The position numbers and the translations under genes were made by a program. A DNA stretch of 60,262 bases, from positions 1 through 60,262 of the forward strand of contig QHSI01000099.1 of NCBI GenBank assembly GCA_003221515.1, in the 5' to 3' direction. The DNA is from Candidatus Rokuibacteriota bacterium. GTDB taxonomy: Bacteria; Methylomirabilota; Methylomirabilia; Rokubacteriales; CSP1-6. Shown here in pieces: positions 1 through 8,982 of the stretch; the stretch's first letter is position 1, and every line of letters starts with the position of its first letter. The notes beneath the pieces were generated by a model that saw only the letters and a program-made list of their open reading frames with translations, had not been told where the DNA came from and searched no databases.

Positions 1-1
1 C

Positions 2-892
2 TACGCCGACCGGCAGGTGATCCTGGTCGGCAACTTCACCGGCGCCCAGCCCCAGCGCGAGGATCCGTACGTCGAGCAGGTGTTCAACATCCGCGCCTCA
101 TACCGCCAGGAGATGATGGCGCTGGTCGACCGCTTCTGGCAGACGGGTGCCCGAAGGTTCGGCGTCTACTACCAGATCGACGCTTACGGCCGCAGCGGCA
201 CCGACGGCGTCGCGCGCGGGCTGGCCCAGCGCGGCGCGCGCATCGTCGCCGAGGCTACGTACGTGCGCAGCACGGCCAAGTTCGAGGACGACGTCAGCCC
301 GGCGGTGCAGGCGCTCCGCCACGCCGGGGTCGACGCGGTGCTGTGCACGGGCGCCTATCAGGGCTGCGGCGCGTTCGTCCGGACCGCGCGCGACCTCGGC
401 TGGACCGTCCCCATCTCCAACGTCTCGTTCGTGGGCTCCGAGGCGATGCTGGGTCTCCTGCTCAAGCACGGCAAGACCGCCGGCCGCGACTACACGCAGG
501 CGCTCGTCAACTCGCAGGTGGTGCCGAGCTACGACGACCTGAGCCTGCCCGGCGTCGTCGAGTACCGCGCGCTGATGGATCGGTACAAGCCCGTGATGCC
601 GGAGTCGCTGCGCGATGCCAAGTACGCGCCCGAGCACCTCAGCTTTCGCAGCCTCGAGGGCTTCGTGAACGCCAAGGTGATCGTGGAGGGCCTGCGGCGC
701 GCCGGCCCCAACCCGACGCGCGCCAGCTTCCGGCACGCGCTCGAGTCGCTGCGCGGCTTCGATCTCGGGATCGGCGCGCCGCTCACCTTCGGGCCGGAGC
801 GTCACCAGGGATTGGACAGCGTGTATTTCACCAGTGTCGTCAACGGACGGTGGGTCCCCGTCACCGACTGGGCCGCCGCGATGAAGGCATGA
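2..892 (+). CDS. ABC-type amino-acid/amide periplasmic binding protein, C-terminal part
   Basis: The reading frame is open from the first bases of the window, so the gene is cut at its 5' end; about 296 residues remain and the true start and signal peptide lie outside. The sequence resembles the Leu/Ile/Val-type periplasmic binding fold (Peripla_BP_6): a [12 protein letters not shown] segment after the first hinge, then [20 protein letters not shown] and a C-terminal lobe with a [16 protein letters not shown] helix. Such proteins bind small amides or organic acids in the periplasm. No transporter gene follows. Instead its stop overlaps the start of a chemoreceptor gene (ATGA at 889-892), which suggests that it works as a ligand-presenting protein for the receptor rather than, or as well as, for transport. 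Family assignment is fairly sure; the sensory role is inferred from context. Confidence 0.8.
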   Translation, partial: YADRQVILVGNFTGAQPQREDPYVEQVFNIRASYRQEMMALVDRFWQTGARRFGVYYQIDAYGRSGTDGVARGLAQRGARIVAEATYVRSTAKFEDDVSPAVQALRHAGVDAVLCTGAYQGCGAFVRTARDLGWTVPISNVSFVGSEAMLGLLLKHGKTAGRDYTQALVNSQVVPSYDDLSLPGVVEYRALMDRYKPVMPESLRDAKYAPEHLSFRSLEGFVNAKVIVEGLRRAGPNPTRASFRHALESLRGFDLGIGAPLTFGPERHQGLDSVYFTSVVNGRWVPVTDWAAAMKA

Positions 893-2664
893 ACGGATCA
901 CGCGCGTTCCGCATCGGTCTGCTCGCGAAGATCGTCCTCTTCATGACCGCGGTGCTCGTGCCGCTGGCCGCGATCACGTGGTGGATCTCCGTCCAGCGCA
1001 TGACGGCGAACCTGACCGACGAGTTCACGTCCAAGGGCACCGCGATCGCGAAGAGCCTGGCCAGCTCCGGCGTGGATCTCCTGCTGACGCGCGACGCGTC
1101 GACGGTACAGGCGATCGTCGACCAGTTCGCCGCGATCAACGGCGTCAAGTACGTGATGGTGTACGATCCGCAGGCGAACCTGGTCGCCCACACGTTCTCG
1201 CCGCTGGTCCCGCCGGGCATCGTGGAGCGCAACGCCGTGCCCGGAGAGGTCGCGCAGCAGGTCCGGGAGATCTCGTATCCCGATCCGGTCACCGGCGCCG
1301 GCCAGAGCATCATCGACATCGGCGTCCCGGTGCTGGCGGGCCAGCTCGGAACGGTGCGCGTGGGGATGGACCGCGCGATCATCGCGGCGGCGGCCTCCCG
1401 CTCCGGCGAATACTTGTTATTGGCCTTCGGCGGCGCCGCGCTGCTGGCGATCGGCGCCGGCGCGCTCTTCGCGCATCGGATCATCCGGCCAGTGGGCCAG
1501 CTCGTCCAGGTGGCCGAGCGCGTCGGCCAGGGCGATCTGTCGAAGCTGGTCCCCGTCCACTCACGCGACGAGATCGGGCAGCTCGCGATGACGTTCAACG
1601 AGTCGATCGTGCGCCTGCGCTCGCTCGTGCAGACCGAGGCCGAGCGGGACGAGGAGCGGCGCAAGCACGAGGACCTCCAGCGCAACATCACCCGGTTCCT
1701 CGACATCGCCACCGAGATCTCGCAAGGCGACCTGACCCGGCGGGGCGAGGTCACCACGGACGTCCTCGGCAGTGTCGTCGACGCCATCAACGTGATGGTC
1801 GGTGAGCTGGCGACGATCATCGACGACGTGCGCGACGCCGCGCAGCAAGTCCTGACCAACGCCAACGAGATGATCGACGCCATGGAGCAGACGGCCGGCG
1901 GCGCCCAGACCCAGTCGCGTGAGGCGGTCTCCGTCTCCAACGCCATGGAGACGCTGACGCGCTCGATGCGGCGGGTGGCCGCGGATGCCGAGGCGTCGTC
2001 GGCGTCGGCCCGCCGCGCGTTCGACGCCGCGACGAAGGGCGAGCAGGCGGTGCGGGCGAGCCTCACCGGCATGCAGCGCATCCGGGGCGAGGTGCAGCGG
2101 ATCTCGCGGAAGGTCAAGAGCCTCGCCGACCGCTCGCTCGAGATCTCGGAGATCGTGAACACCATCGAGGACATCGCGTCGCAGACCCACTTGCTGGCGC
2201 TGAACGCCGCCATCGAGGCGGCCGGCGCCGGGGAATCGGGCCTGCGCTTCGCGGTCGTGGCCGAGGAAGTGCGCAAGCTCGCCGAGCGCTCCGGCAAGGC
2301 CGCCAAGGACATCGTGGTGCTCATCAAGGCGGTCCAGTCCGAGACCCAGCAGGCGGTCGTGGCGATGGAGGAGGGCACGAAGGAAGTGGAAGCGGGCTAC
2401 AAGGTCACCGTCGAGGCCGGCGACAGCCTCCACCAGATCGGCGAGATCTCGCAGAAGTCCTCGGCGCTGGCGTGGGACATCTCGCAGGCGACGCAGGAGC
2501 AGGTGCGCGGCGTCGAGGGCGGCGCGGTCGCCGTCCAGTCCATCGCGGGCGTCGCCGTTCAGACCGAGAAGGCCGTGCTCGAGACGCGCAAGACCATGGA
2601 CCAGCTCGTCCGCGTGGCCGAGGCGCTGATGGCGAGCCTCTCGCGATTCAAGCTGGCCACCTGA
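889..2664 (+). CDS. methyl-accepting chemotaxis protein (transmembrane chemoreceptor)
   Basis: This 591-residue receptor starts at the ATG overlapping the upstream stop. Residues 12-34 form a first membrane helix, 35-173 a periplasmic sensor region of single-Cache size, and 174-196 a second helix ([19 protein letters not shown]). A HAMP domain lies at about 196-248 and a second HAMP-like stretch at 268-315 ([12 protein letters not shown]). The cytoplasmic signalling coiled coil follows; its hairpin tip at about 431-458 carries the conserved [11 protein letters not shown] and [15 protein letters not shown] motifs that bind CheA and CheW. There is no C-terminal CheR-tethering pentapeptide. It should relay ligand or binding-protein signals to the hybrid CheA encoded 19 bases downstream. 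No methyltransferase or methylesterase gene is visible nearby, so adaptation would need enzymes encoded elsewhere. Confidence 0.95.
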   Translation: MNGSRAFRIGLLAKIVLFMTAVLVPLAAITWWISVQRMTANLTDEFTSKGTAIAKSLASSGVDLLLTRDASTVQAIVDQFAAINGVKYVMVYDPQANLVAHTFSPLVPPGIVERNAVPGEVAQQVREISYPDPVTGAGQSIIDIGVPVLAGQLGTVRVGMDRAIIAAAASRSGEYLLLAFGGAALLAIGAGALFAHRIIRPVGQLVQVAERVGQGDLSKLVPVHSRDEIGQLAMTFNESIVRLRSLVQTEAERDEERRKHEDLQRNITRFLDIATEISQGDLTRRGEVTTDVLGSVVDAINVMVGELATIIDDVRDAAQQVLTNANEMIDAMEQTAGGAQTQSREAVSVSNAMETLTRSMRRVAADAEASSASARRAFDAATKGEQAVRASLTGMQRIRGEVQRISRKVKSLADRSLEISEIVNTIEDIASQTHLLALNAAIEAAGAGESGLRFAVVAEEVRKLAERSGKAAKDIVVLIKAVQSETQQAVVAMEEGTKEVEAGYKVTVEAGDSLHQIGEISQKSSALAWDISQATQEQVRGVEGGAVAVQSIAGVAVQTEKAVLETRKTMDQLVRVAEALMASLSRFKLAT

Positions 2665-2683
2665 GGCCGGACGGGAGCGTAGC

Positions 2684-5488
2684 GTGAGCGACCGCACCGA
2701 TCAGCAATTCTTACAGAGCGTCTTCCTGATGGAGGCGTGGGACACCCTCGCCTCGATCGAGGACGGCCTCGCTGCGCTCATGCGCTCCCCGGAAGCGACG
2801 GCCAGCGTCGCGGAGATGCGCCTGGTGACGCACCGGGTGCGCGGCTCGGCGGCGCTCAACGGGCTGCCACACCTGGCGGCCCTCGCCGCGACCATGGAGG
2901 AGACCGTCGAGCACCTGGCCGCCGCGCGGCCGGGCGCCGGTGGCCGCGACGTCGAGGCGCTCTGCGCGATGGCGGTCGTGCTCAAGGCCGCGCTCGACAC
3001 CATCGGCACCACCGGCGCCGAGGATGGGGAGGCGATCGCCACGGCGCTCGCGCGCCACGCGCCCTCGTCCGCGCAGATGGCCTCCACCGAGACGGGGCGC
3101 AAGCTCGCCGAGCTCGACACCTTCTTCAGCGAGCGGATGGACGTGCTCGAGTACTTCGTGCCGGAGGCCATCGAGCACCTGGAGTCGATGGCGCAGTCGC
3201 TGCTGGGCCTCGAGCGCGACGGCTCGACCGACTCGGAGATCGCGACGCTGTTCCGCGCCGTCCACACGCTCAAGGGGGCGGCCTACACCGTCGGTTGCGG
3301 GATGATCGGCGATCTCGCCCATCGCATCGAGGACATGCTCGGCGACGTGCGCGACGGCCACCGGACCTTCACCCGGACGGCCATCGAGACGGTGTTCGCG
3401 GGCATGGACGCCCTGCGGCTGCTGGTGCGCAGCGCGGAAGACCCGGTAGAAGGGCGCGGGGCCGCGTACGATCGCGCGCTCGCGCTCCTCGTCGCGCCGC
3501 CGGCGCTCGAGACCGAAGCCACCGGCGAGCCGGCGCCCGAGGTGGCGCGCGAGCTCGCGACGCGCGTCACCGGGCTCGGCGAATCGACGGTCGTCGCGCA
3601 CCGCGCGGAAGCGGCGCGCCCGATCCGTCCGAGCATCCGGGTGAACCTCGACCGGCTCGACTCGCTGATGAGCCTGGTGGGCGAGCTGGTGATCGCGCGG
3701 AGCCGGCTGGAGCGCCACCTGGTGCAGCTCGAGCAGGCCGGCGATCTCTTGTCGTTCACGCAGTCGCGGATGACCCAGACCGTCGCCGAGTTCGAGTCCA
3801 AGTACGCGAGCCGCCAGGCTCCCGCCGCGGAAGAGGCGGCCCGGCCGGGGGACGGCGCGGCGGTGCCGCTGGGCGACGTGTTCACCGAGCTGGAGTTCGA
3901 CCGGTACGACGACTTCAATCTATTGGCCCGCCGGGTCGGTGAGATCTCCAGCGACCTGACCGAGATCCAGCTCCAGCTGAACGGGCTCGTGCGCGTGGTG
4001 CGTGACGACGCGGGGAGCGTGCAGCGGCTCAGCGGCGAGCTGCGCGGCCACGTCACGCGCGCCCGCCTGGTGCCCATCGGCCGCCTCTTCGCGCGCTTCG
4101 CGCGCCAGGTGCGCGAGGGCGCGCGGGCGGCCGGCAAGACTGTCGTGCTCGAGGTCCGCGGCGAGACGGTCGAGATGGACACCGCGATCGTGCAGCAGAT
4201 GGTCGGCCCGCTCCTACACCTGGTGCGCAACGCGATCAACCACGGCATCGAGACCGAAGAGGAGCGGCGCCGGCTCGGGAAGTCGAGCCACGCCACCATC
4301 CACCTCGGGGCCGCCCACACCGGCGGATCGATCTACCTCGAGGTCGTGGACGACGGTCGCGGGATCGACATCGAGGCGGTCGCCGAGGCCGCGCTGCGCG
4401 CGGGCTTCATGACGCCGGAGTCGCTCGCGCGGCTCGGCGAGCGCGAGGTCCTCGATCTGATCTTCCTCCCCGGCCTCACCACGGCCCCGGCGGTGACGGC
4501 GGAGGCGGGCCGCGGCGTCGGCATGGACGTCGTGCGCACGAACGTGAGCCGATTGGGGGGCGAGATCGAGGTGCAGACCGCGATGGGCCGGGGCACCCGC
4601 TTCCGCATCAAGCTACCACTCACGATCGCCATCTCCGACGTGCTCAAGGTGCGCGTGGGCTCCGAGGTGCTGGCGGTGCCGGTGTCCGCGGTGCGGTCGA
4701 TGGTCCAGGTGAGCCCCGACGAGATCCGCTCGGTGGCCGGCGTCGAGACGGTCGAGGTCGAGGGCCAGGACGTGGATCTCGTCCGGCTGGACCGCCTGCT
4801 GGGCCTCGGCAGCCGTCTGCCGGGCGCCCTCGTGTCGATCGTGGTGTTGCGCACCGGACGGAAGCTGCTGGCGGCGGCGGTGGACGAGCTGCTCGCCAAG
4901 GAAGAGATCGTCGTGAAGGGGCTCGGCCCCTTCCTGCAGGGGTTCGGGCCGTTCTCGGGCGCCAGCGTCGTCGGCGACGGCGGGGTCATGCTGCTGCTCG
5001 ATCCGCTGTCGCTTCTGGAGATGAGCGCCGTCGCCGCCCTGGGGCCCGAGCCCGCGATCGAGTCGGGCGGCCGCCACGCCCTCGCGGGGGCGACGTCCGA
5101 CGACCGGCCGTGCGTACTGCTCGTCGACGACTCCGTCAGCGTCCGGAAGTTCGTGGGGGGGATGCTCGAGCGCGCGGGATTCCGCGAGGCCGCCGCCCGG
5201 GACGGCGCCGACGCGTTGGAACAGCTCGCGGCGCTGCCCGTGAGCGTCGTGGTCACCGATCTGGAGATGCCGCGCGTCAACGGCTACGAGCTGATTCGCG
5301 ACCTCAGCCGCGAGCCAGCCACGCGCGACCTGCCGATCGTGGTGCTGACCACGCGGGCGGGCGCCAAGCACGTGAGCCTCGCGCGGGAGCTGGGCGTCGA
5401 GCACTACGTGGCCAAGCCCGTCGACGAGGCGTCCTTCGTCCAGCTCATCGGCTCGCTGGCGGGGACGGCGCCCGCGCGGGTGGCGTGA
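2684..5488 (+). CDS. cheA: hybrid chemotaxis histidine kinase, CheA type, with two Hpt domains, CheW domain and receiver
   Basis: The 934-residue product starts at GTG 2684. Two Hpt domains are visible, with phosphorylatable His50 (THRVRGSA) and His194 (VHTLKGAA). A P3-like dimerisation helix begins near 318 (NLDRLDSLMSLVGELVIARS). The ATPase domain has the N box LVRNAINHGIE (513-523), DDGRGID (556-562) and GRGVGMDVV (609-617). A CheW-like coupling domain spans about 650-785, and a C-terminal receiver about 808-925 has Asp859 and Lys911. Multiple Hpt domains plus a terminal receiver recall the ChpA/PilL kinases of type IV pilus chemosensory systems rather than a flagellar CheA. It autophosphorylates and can feed its own receiver and the two downstream regulators. 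The CheW domain may make a separate CheW unnecessary for coupling to the upstream receptor. Confidence 0.95.
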   Translation: MSDRTDQQFLQSVFLMEAWDTLASIEDGLAALMRSPEATASVAEMRLVTHRVRGSAALNGLPHLAALAATMEETVEHLAAARPGAGGRDVEALCAMAVVLKAALDTIGTTGAEDGEAIATALARHAPSSAQMASTETGRKLAELDTFFSERMDVLEYFVPEAIEHLESMAQSLLGLERDGSTDSEIATLFRAVHTLKGAAYTVGCGMIGDLAHRIEDMLGDVRDGHRTFTRTAIETVFAGMDALRLLVRSAEDPVEGRGAAYDRALALLVAPPALETEATGEPAPEVARELATRVTGLGESTVVAHRAEAARPIRPSIRVNLDRLDSLMSLVGELVIARSRLERHLVQLEQAGDLLSFTQSRMTQTVAEFESKYASRQAPAAEEAARPGDGAAVPLGDVFTELEFDRYDDFNLLARRVGEISSDLTEIQLQLNGLVRVVRDDAGSVQRLSGELRGHVTRARLVPIGRLFARFARQVREGARAAGKTVVLEVRGETVEMDTAIVQQMVGPLLHLVRNAINHGIETEEERRRLGKSSHATIHLGAAHTGGSIYLEVVDDGRGIDIEAVAEAALRAGFMTPESLARLGEREVLDLIFLPGLTTAPAVTAEAGRGVGMDVVRTNVSRLGGEIEVQTAMGRGTRFRIKLPLTIAISDVLKVRVGSEVLAVPVSAVRSMVQVSPDEIRSVAGVETVEVEGQDVDLVRLDRLLGLGSRLPGALVSIVVLRTGRKLLAAAVDELLAKEEIVVKGLGPFLQGFGPFSGASVVGDGGVMLLLDPLSLLEMSAVAALGPEPAIESGGRHALAGATSDDRPCVLLVDDSVSVRKFVGGMLERAGFREAAARDGADALEQLAALPVSVVVTDLEMPRVNGYELIRDLSREPATRDLPIVVLTTRAGAKHVSLARELGVEHYVAKPVDEASFVQLIGSLAGTAPARVA

Positions 5489-5495
5489 GGCCGCG

Positions 5496-6314
5496 ATGCC
5501 ACGCCTGCTGTTGATCGATCCCGACCGCGACGGTCTCGACGCCCTGCACGCGGCGCTGCGCCGCGCCGGCTTCGACGACGTCGCGACCGTGACCAGCGGG
5601 GCGTTCGCGCTGACCACGCTGGAGCGCAACCGCCCCGACGTGATCGTGAGCCGCGCCGGCGTGCCGGACATCGACGGCTACGAGCTGTGCGCGATCGTCC
5701 GCAACGATCCGTCGATGACGGGCGTGCTGTTCCTCTTGCTGGAGGGACCGGGCGATCACGCCCCGGAACCCCGGTACGAGGACAAGCCGGACCAGGTGCT
5801 CGCCGGCGACCTGCCGCTGGCCACGATCGTGTCCGCGGTCGCCGTGTTGTTGCAGCGCGACGACGCGACCGACGCCGATGAGGCCCCGGTCGAGCTCGCG
5901 CAGAGCCCCGCGGCGGAGGTCGCGCCGGCGGCGCCGGCGGAAGAGCCCGCGCCGCCCGGCGTCTTCGACCTGATGAAGCTGGCCGAGGCCATGCAGGAGA
6001 TCGTGGTGGGCCAGAAGACGGGCCACCTGGTCCTCACGCTGCGCTCCGGGCGCGGGGTCATCGTCTTCGAGCGCGGCAAGGTCGTGCACGCCGAGTTCTT
6101 CGGGCTCATCGGCGAGACGGCCTTCGCGGCGCTCCTGGTCGCGGCGCACGGAGAGGCTCAGGGGACCTTCGCCTTCGAAGCGCTCACGGCGCTGCCGGCG
6201 AACGCGATGCGAACGATTGACCGCGATCTCAAGCAGCTTCTGATGAGCGCTGCCATCGGGATCGACGAGGGCCGCACGGGCGCGGCCGTGGCTCCGTCCC
6301 GTAGGAGGGTCTGA
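5496..6314 (+). CDS. degenerate receiver domain fused to DUF4388 (PATAN-like)
   Basis: This 272-residue protein lies 7 bases after cheA. Residues 1-120 have the receiver layout (LLLIDPDRDGL, RPDVIVSRAGVPDIDGYE), but the position that normally holds the phospho-accepting Asp is Arg53, so phosphorylation there is not expected. A Pro/Ala-rich linker (about 125-155) leads to a DUF4388 domain at about 158-258 (FDLMKLAEAMQEIVVGQKTG, then LRSGRGVIVFERGKVVHAEF). In the families I know, DUF4388/PATAN domains sit on response regulators acting on type IV pilus or gliding machinery. Here the receiver may bind partners constitutively or as a pseudo-receiver. Its stop overlaps the next start (TGATG), indicating co-translation. 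Confidence 0.85.
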   Translation: MPRLLLIDPDRDGLDALHAALRRAGFDDVATVTSGAFALTTLERNRPDVIVSRAGVPDIDGYELCAIVRNDPSMTGVLFLLLEGPGDHAPEPRYEDKPDQVLAGDLPLATIVSAVAVLLQRDDATDADEAPVELAQSPAAEVAPAAPAEEPAPPGVFDLMKLAEAMQEIVVGQKTGHLVLTLRSGRGVIVFERGKVVHAEFFGLIGETAFAALLVAAHGEAQGTFAFEALTALPANAMRTIDRDLKQLLMSAAIGIDEGRTGAAVAPSRRRV

Positions 6315-7105
6315 TGGCCAAGGTGCTCGTGGTGGACGACAGCCTGAGCGTCAGGAAGGTCGTCGAGAAGGCGCTCGAGGGTCGCGGCATGCAAGTGCTG
6401 TCGGCCGCGTCCGGCGCCGAAGCGCTCGAGCGGATCGAGCGCGAGCGGCCCGACGTGGTGATCTGCGACGTGATCTTGCCCGACAAGGACGGCTATCAGA
6501 TCTGCCAGTTCGTACGGAAGCACCCGTCGATCAGCGCGACGCCGGTGCTGCTCATCTCCGGCCTCGACAACGGCACGGTGCAGGCGCGGGCCGCCGAGGT
6601 GAAATCCGACGAGGTGATGTTCAAGCCGTTCGGTGTCGACGAGCTCGTGCGGAAGATCGAGGGCCTCCTGACCGCCGCCGCGCCAGCGCCGCCGATGGTG
6701 GCGCCGCCGCCACCGACCACGTCCGACGCGAGCGATCGGGCGACGCTCGGCGAAGGCCTGAAGCGGCGACTCGAGGAGCTGACCGGCACGCCCGGCGTCC
6801 GCTTCGCCGTGCTCGCCGATCGCGAGGGATTCATCATCGAGACAGCCGGTGAGCTGACGCCCGGCGCCGACGAGGTCGCCGGGGCGCTCGCGTCCTGTCT
6901 CGCGGAGGCCTCCAACGGTATCGGTCGCGAGCTCGGCCAGGGCCAGCTGCTCGGCACGATCCTCGAGTACGAGAGCGGTACGCTCCTGCTCCACGCCGTC
7001 TCGCCCTCGGCGCTGCTGGCCGTCCTGCTGAGCGATCCCGGCGCGCTCGGCAAGGTTCGCTACTACGTCAGGAAGGCCGTCCCGGAGCTCGCGCGGACCC
7101 TCTGA
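6314..7105 (+). CDS. response regulator with C-terminal Roadblock/LC7-like domain
   Basis: This 263-residue protein has a complete CheY-type receiver: acidic pair Asp8-Asp9 (VLVVDDSLSVRK), phospho-acceptor Asp52 (VICDVILPDKDG) and Lys104 (MFKPF). A Pro-rich linker (121-140) connects to a domain at about 143-260 (EELTGTPGVRFAVLADREGF, then LLHAVSPSALLAVLLSD) that matches the Roadblock/LC7 pattern. Roadblock proteins such as MglB regulate small Ras-like GTPases that set polarity and drive gliding or pilus motility in myxobacteria and relatives. A phosphorylation-controlled Roadblock output is therefore a reasonable reading, though no MglA-type GTPase is encoded in the window. It is flanked by TGATG overlaps on both sides. 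Confidence 0.87.
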   Translation: MAKVLVVDDSLSVRKVVEKALEGRGMQVLSAASGAEALERIERERPDVVICDVILPDKDGYQICQFVRKHPSISATPVLLISGLDNGTVQARAAEVKSDEVMFKPFGVDELVRKIEGLLTAAAPAPPMVAPPPPTTSDASDRATLGEGLKRRLEELTGTPGVRFAVLADREGFIIETAGELTPGADEVAGALASCLAEASNGIGRELGQGQLLGTILEYESGTLLLHAVSPSALLAVLLSDPGALGKVRYYVRKAVPELARTL

Positions 7106-8982
7106 TGCCCCCACGGCGCGTCGCGAAGGTCACGTCGGCCACGTGGCTCGGGCTCTTGCTGAGCCTCGAGCTCTACGCCTGCGCCATGCTGGCGCTCCGC
7201 AGCTTCGCGGCGACGCCGCTGCTGCCGTCGTGGCCGTCGCTGGTGATCCCACCGCTCGTGGTTCCGCCGATCGTGTACGTGGTGGTGGGGCTCCTGGGCC
7301 TGCGCCCGCTGTCGCTGTCTCGTCGCATCGTCGGGGTCGGGGCGATGTGCATGCTCCACGCCCTGCTCATCCTGGCGACGGCCGCGCTCTACGCGGGCCC
7401 GGACTTCACGGAGTACGACACGGCGCTCGCGGTGGCGCTCTGGGGCTCGCCGGCGGTGACGCTGCTCCAGCTCATGGCCGTGCTCCTGGTGTCGGCACGC
7501 CTCCATCCCTTGCTCCAGGTCCGCCGGCGCGCCCCGCGCGTCGAGACGCGCGTGGCGCCGCTGCTGCGCCATCCGGCGGAGATGACGCTTCGGCGGCCAT
7601 TGGCCTCCGAGCGCCTCGAGGCGGCATGGGCGGAGTCGGCGAAAGCGGCGGCGCGCGTGATTGCGTCGGCTTCGCTCCCCGTGCCGCCGGCTCCTCAGCC
7701 GTCGCCGTCGGACGCGGCGGTCGAACCCGCGACGCCCGCGTTCGTGCTCTCGCCGTTCAACGCTTCGGAAAGGATGATTCGCGTTCCATTCGGCCGGGTG
7801 GCCGACCAGCTCCCGGTCGAGATGTTCGTGCGGGCGCGTGAGGGACTGAGCAACACGCTGCGCCCCGGCGTCTCCCTGCTCATCCCGCTGCGTCTGGTCG
7901 TGCCGCAGCTCAGCGAGGGACGCGTGCGGGTGCGCTGGGAGGAGATCGCCGACCAGTTCCCGCACGAGGAGCTCGCGCTGCCGCACGCGGAGATCGCGCG
8001 GCGGCTTCCGCACGGCTCGCTGCTGCTCCCGCTCGACGAGGTCGTGCCGCAGGTCCCGGCCGAGATCCTCGAGCGTGTGTCGCCGCCCGCCGATCTCGAC
8101 GACATCGAGGACCTCCTGCCGCCGCCGGTCGACGCGCCGGAGGCCCCGCCGCGGCCGGCGCCCGAGCCGTCGCTGGCGGCGCCGGCGCCCCACGCGCTCA
8201 CCGGCGAGGCGCGCCGCGTCGCCGCCATGCTCGCGCCGCTCATGAGCGGGCTCGAGGTCGGCGAGCGGCGCGACGCCGGCACGACACTCGTCACCGTGGT
8301 GGCGCCGCCGCTCCGTGAGGAGTCGATCGTCGGCGCGGCGCTGCGCGTCCGGCCGTTTCTCGCCGACCCGCGGCTCTCCGCGCCGGCGGCTCAGGCGACG
8401 CTCGTGGGGAGGGAAGCGACGATCGTGCTGACGCCGTTCGGGTCATCGGACGCCGACGGCGCCTTGCTGGTGGCGGCGGTCGCCTCCCGCTCGTCGCTGG
8501 CGTGGCTCGAGCGCCTCTCGCGAAGCGCGGTCGGCGATGCGCGGACGACCGAGCGCAGCGAGACCCATTCGGGACGCAACGGTCGCACGGCCGGGAAGCC
8601 GGGGCTGCACGTCGCGCGCGTGCCCTCGCCCGTGCGCGAGCTGGCGGACTCGCTGACGGCCTTCGGCCCGGTGGCGCCGACCGTGCTGCGGGACGGCGAG
8701 GGATCGCTGAGCGCCTGCCTCTTCCTGCCGCCCTCCGTGGAGGCCGTGCCGCTGGCCGAGCTCGCGCGCGACCTCTACGCCGCGCTGGATGGAGCCGAGA
8801 TCGGGCCGGTGACCTCGGTGACGCTGCGCCTCGGCGAGCATCGCATCGTCCTGCGCACCCTCACCGGCACGTCGGTGCTGCCCACGATGCTGGTCGGCGG
8901 CGGGCCCATCGATCGGCCGGGGCTGGCGCGAATCGAGCTGGAGCGCGCGGCGGAGCGGCTGGGCGCGCTCGCGGAGGCCTAG
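7105..8982 (+). CDS. membrane protein with five ~16-residue repeats and Roadblock-like C-terminal domains, function unknown
   Basis: I do not recognise this 625-residue protein as a named family. Four hydrophobic helices lie at about 13-31, 47-66, 76-98 and 108-130, followed by a basic and Ala/Pro-rich linker. Residues 225-322 hold about five short repeats with the pattern hydrophobic-x-hydrophobic-Pro-x-x-x-Ile/Val-x-x-Gln/Arg-Leu/Val-Pro ([53 protein letters not shown]). After another Pro-rich linker, residues 365-475 and 500-620 resemble two Roadblock/LC7-like units ([38 protein letters not shown]), a weak assignment. As the last gene of the chemosensory operon it could be the membrane-anchored partner of the Roadblock response regulator. 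Its stop overlaps that of convergent dapL. Confidence 0.75.
   Translation: MPPRRVAKVTSATWLGLLLSLELYACAMLALRSFAATPLLPSWPSLVIPPLVVPPIVYVVVGLLGLRPLSLSRRIVGVGAMCMLHALLILATAALYAGPDFTEYDTALAVALWGSPAVTLLQLMAVLLVSARLHPLLQVRRRAPRVETRVAPLLRHPAEMTLRRPLASERLEAAWAESAKAAARVIASASLPVPPAPQPSPSDAAVEPATPAFVLSPFNASERMIRVPFGRVADQLPVEMFVRAREGLSNTLRPGVSLLIPLRLVVPQLSEGRVRVRWEEIADQFPHEELALPHAEIARRLPHGSLLLPLDEVVPQVPAEILERVSPPADLDDIEDLLPPPVDAPEAPPRPAPEPSLAAPAPHALTGEARRVAAMLAPLMSGLEVGERRDAGTTLVTVVAPPLREESIVGAALRVRPFLADPRLSAPAAQATLVGREATIVLTPFGSSDADGALLVAAVASRSSLAWLERLSRSAVGDARTTERSETHSGRNGRTAGKPGLHVARVPSPVRELADSLTAFGPVAPTVLRDGEGSLSACLFLPPSVEAVPLAELARDLYAALDGAEIGPVTSVTLRLGEHRIVLRTLTGTSVLPTMLVGGGPIDRPGLARIELERAAERLGALAEA

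Noticed and set aside
861-2378. Long antisense frame opposite the chemoreceptor gene
   Set aside because: Ser/Arg-rich translation with no family features; the sense strand encodes a textbook chemoreceptor.
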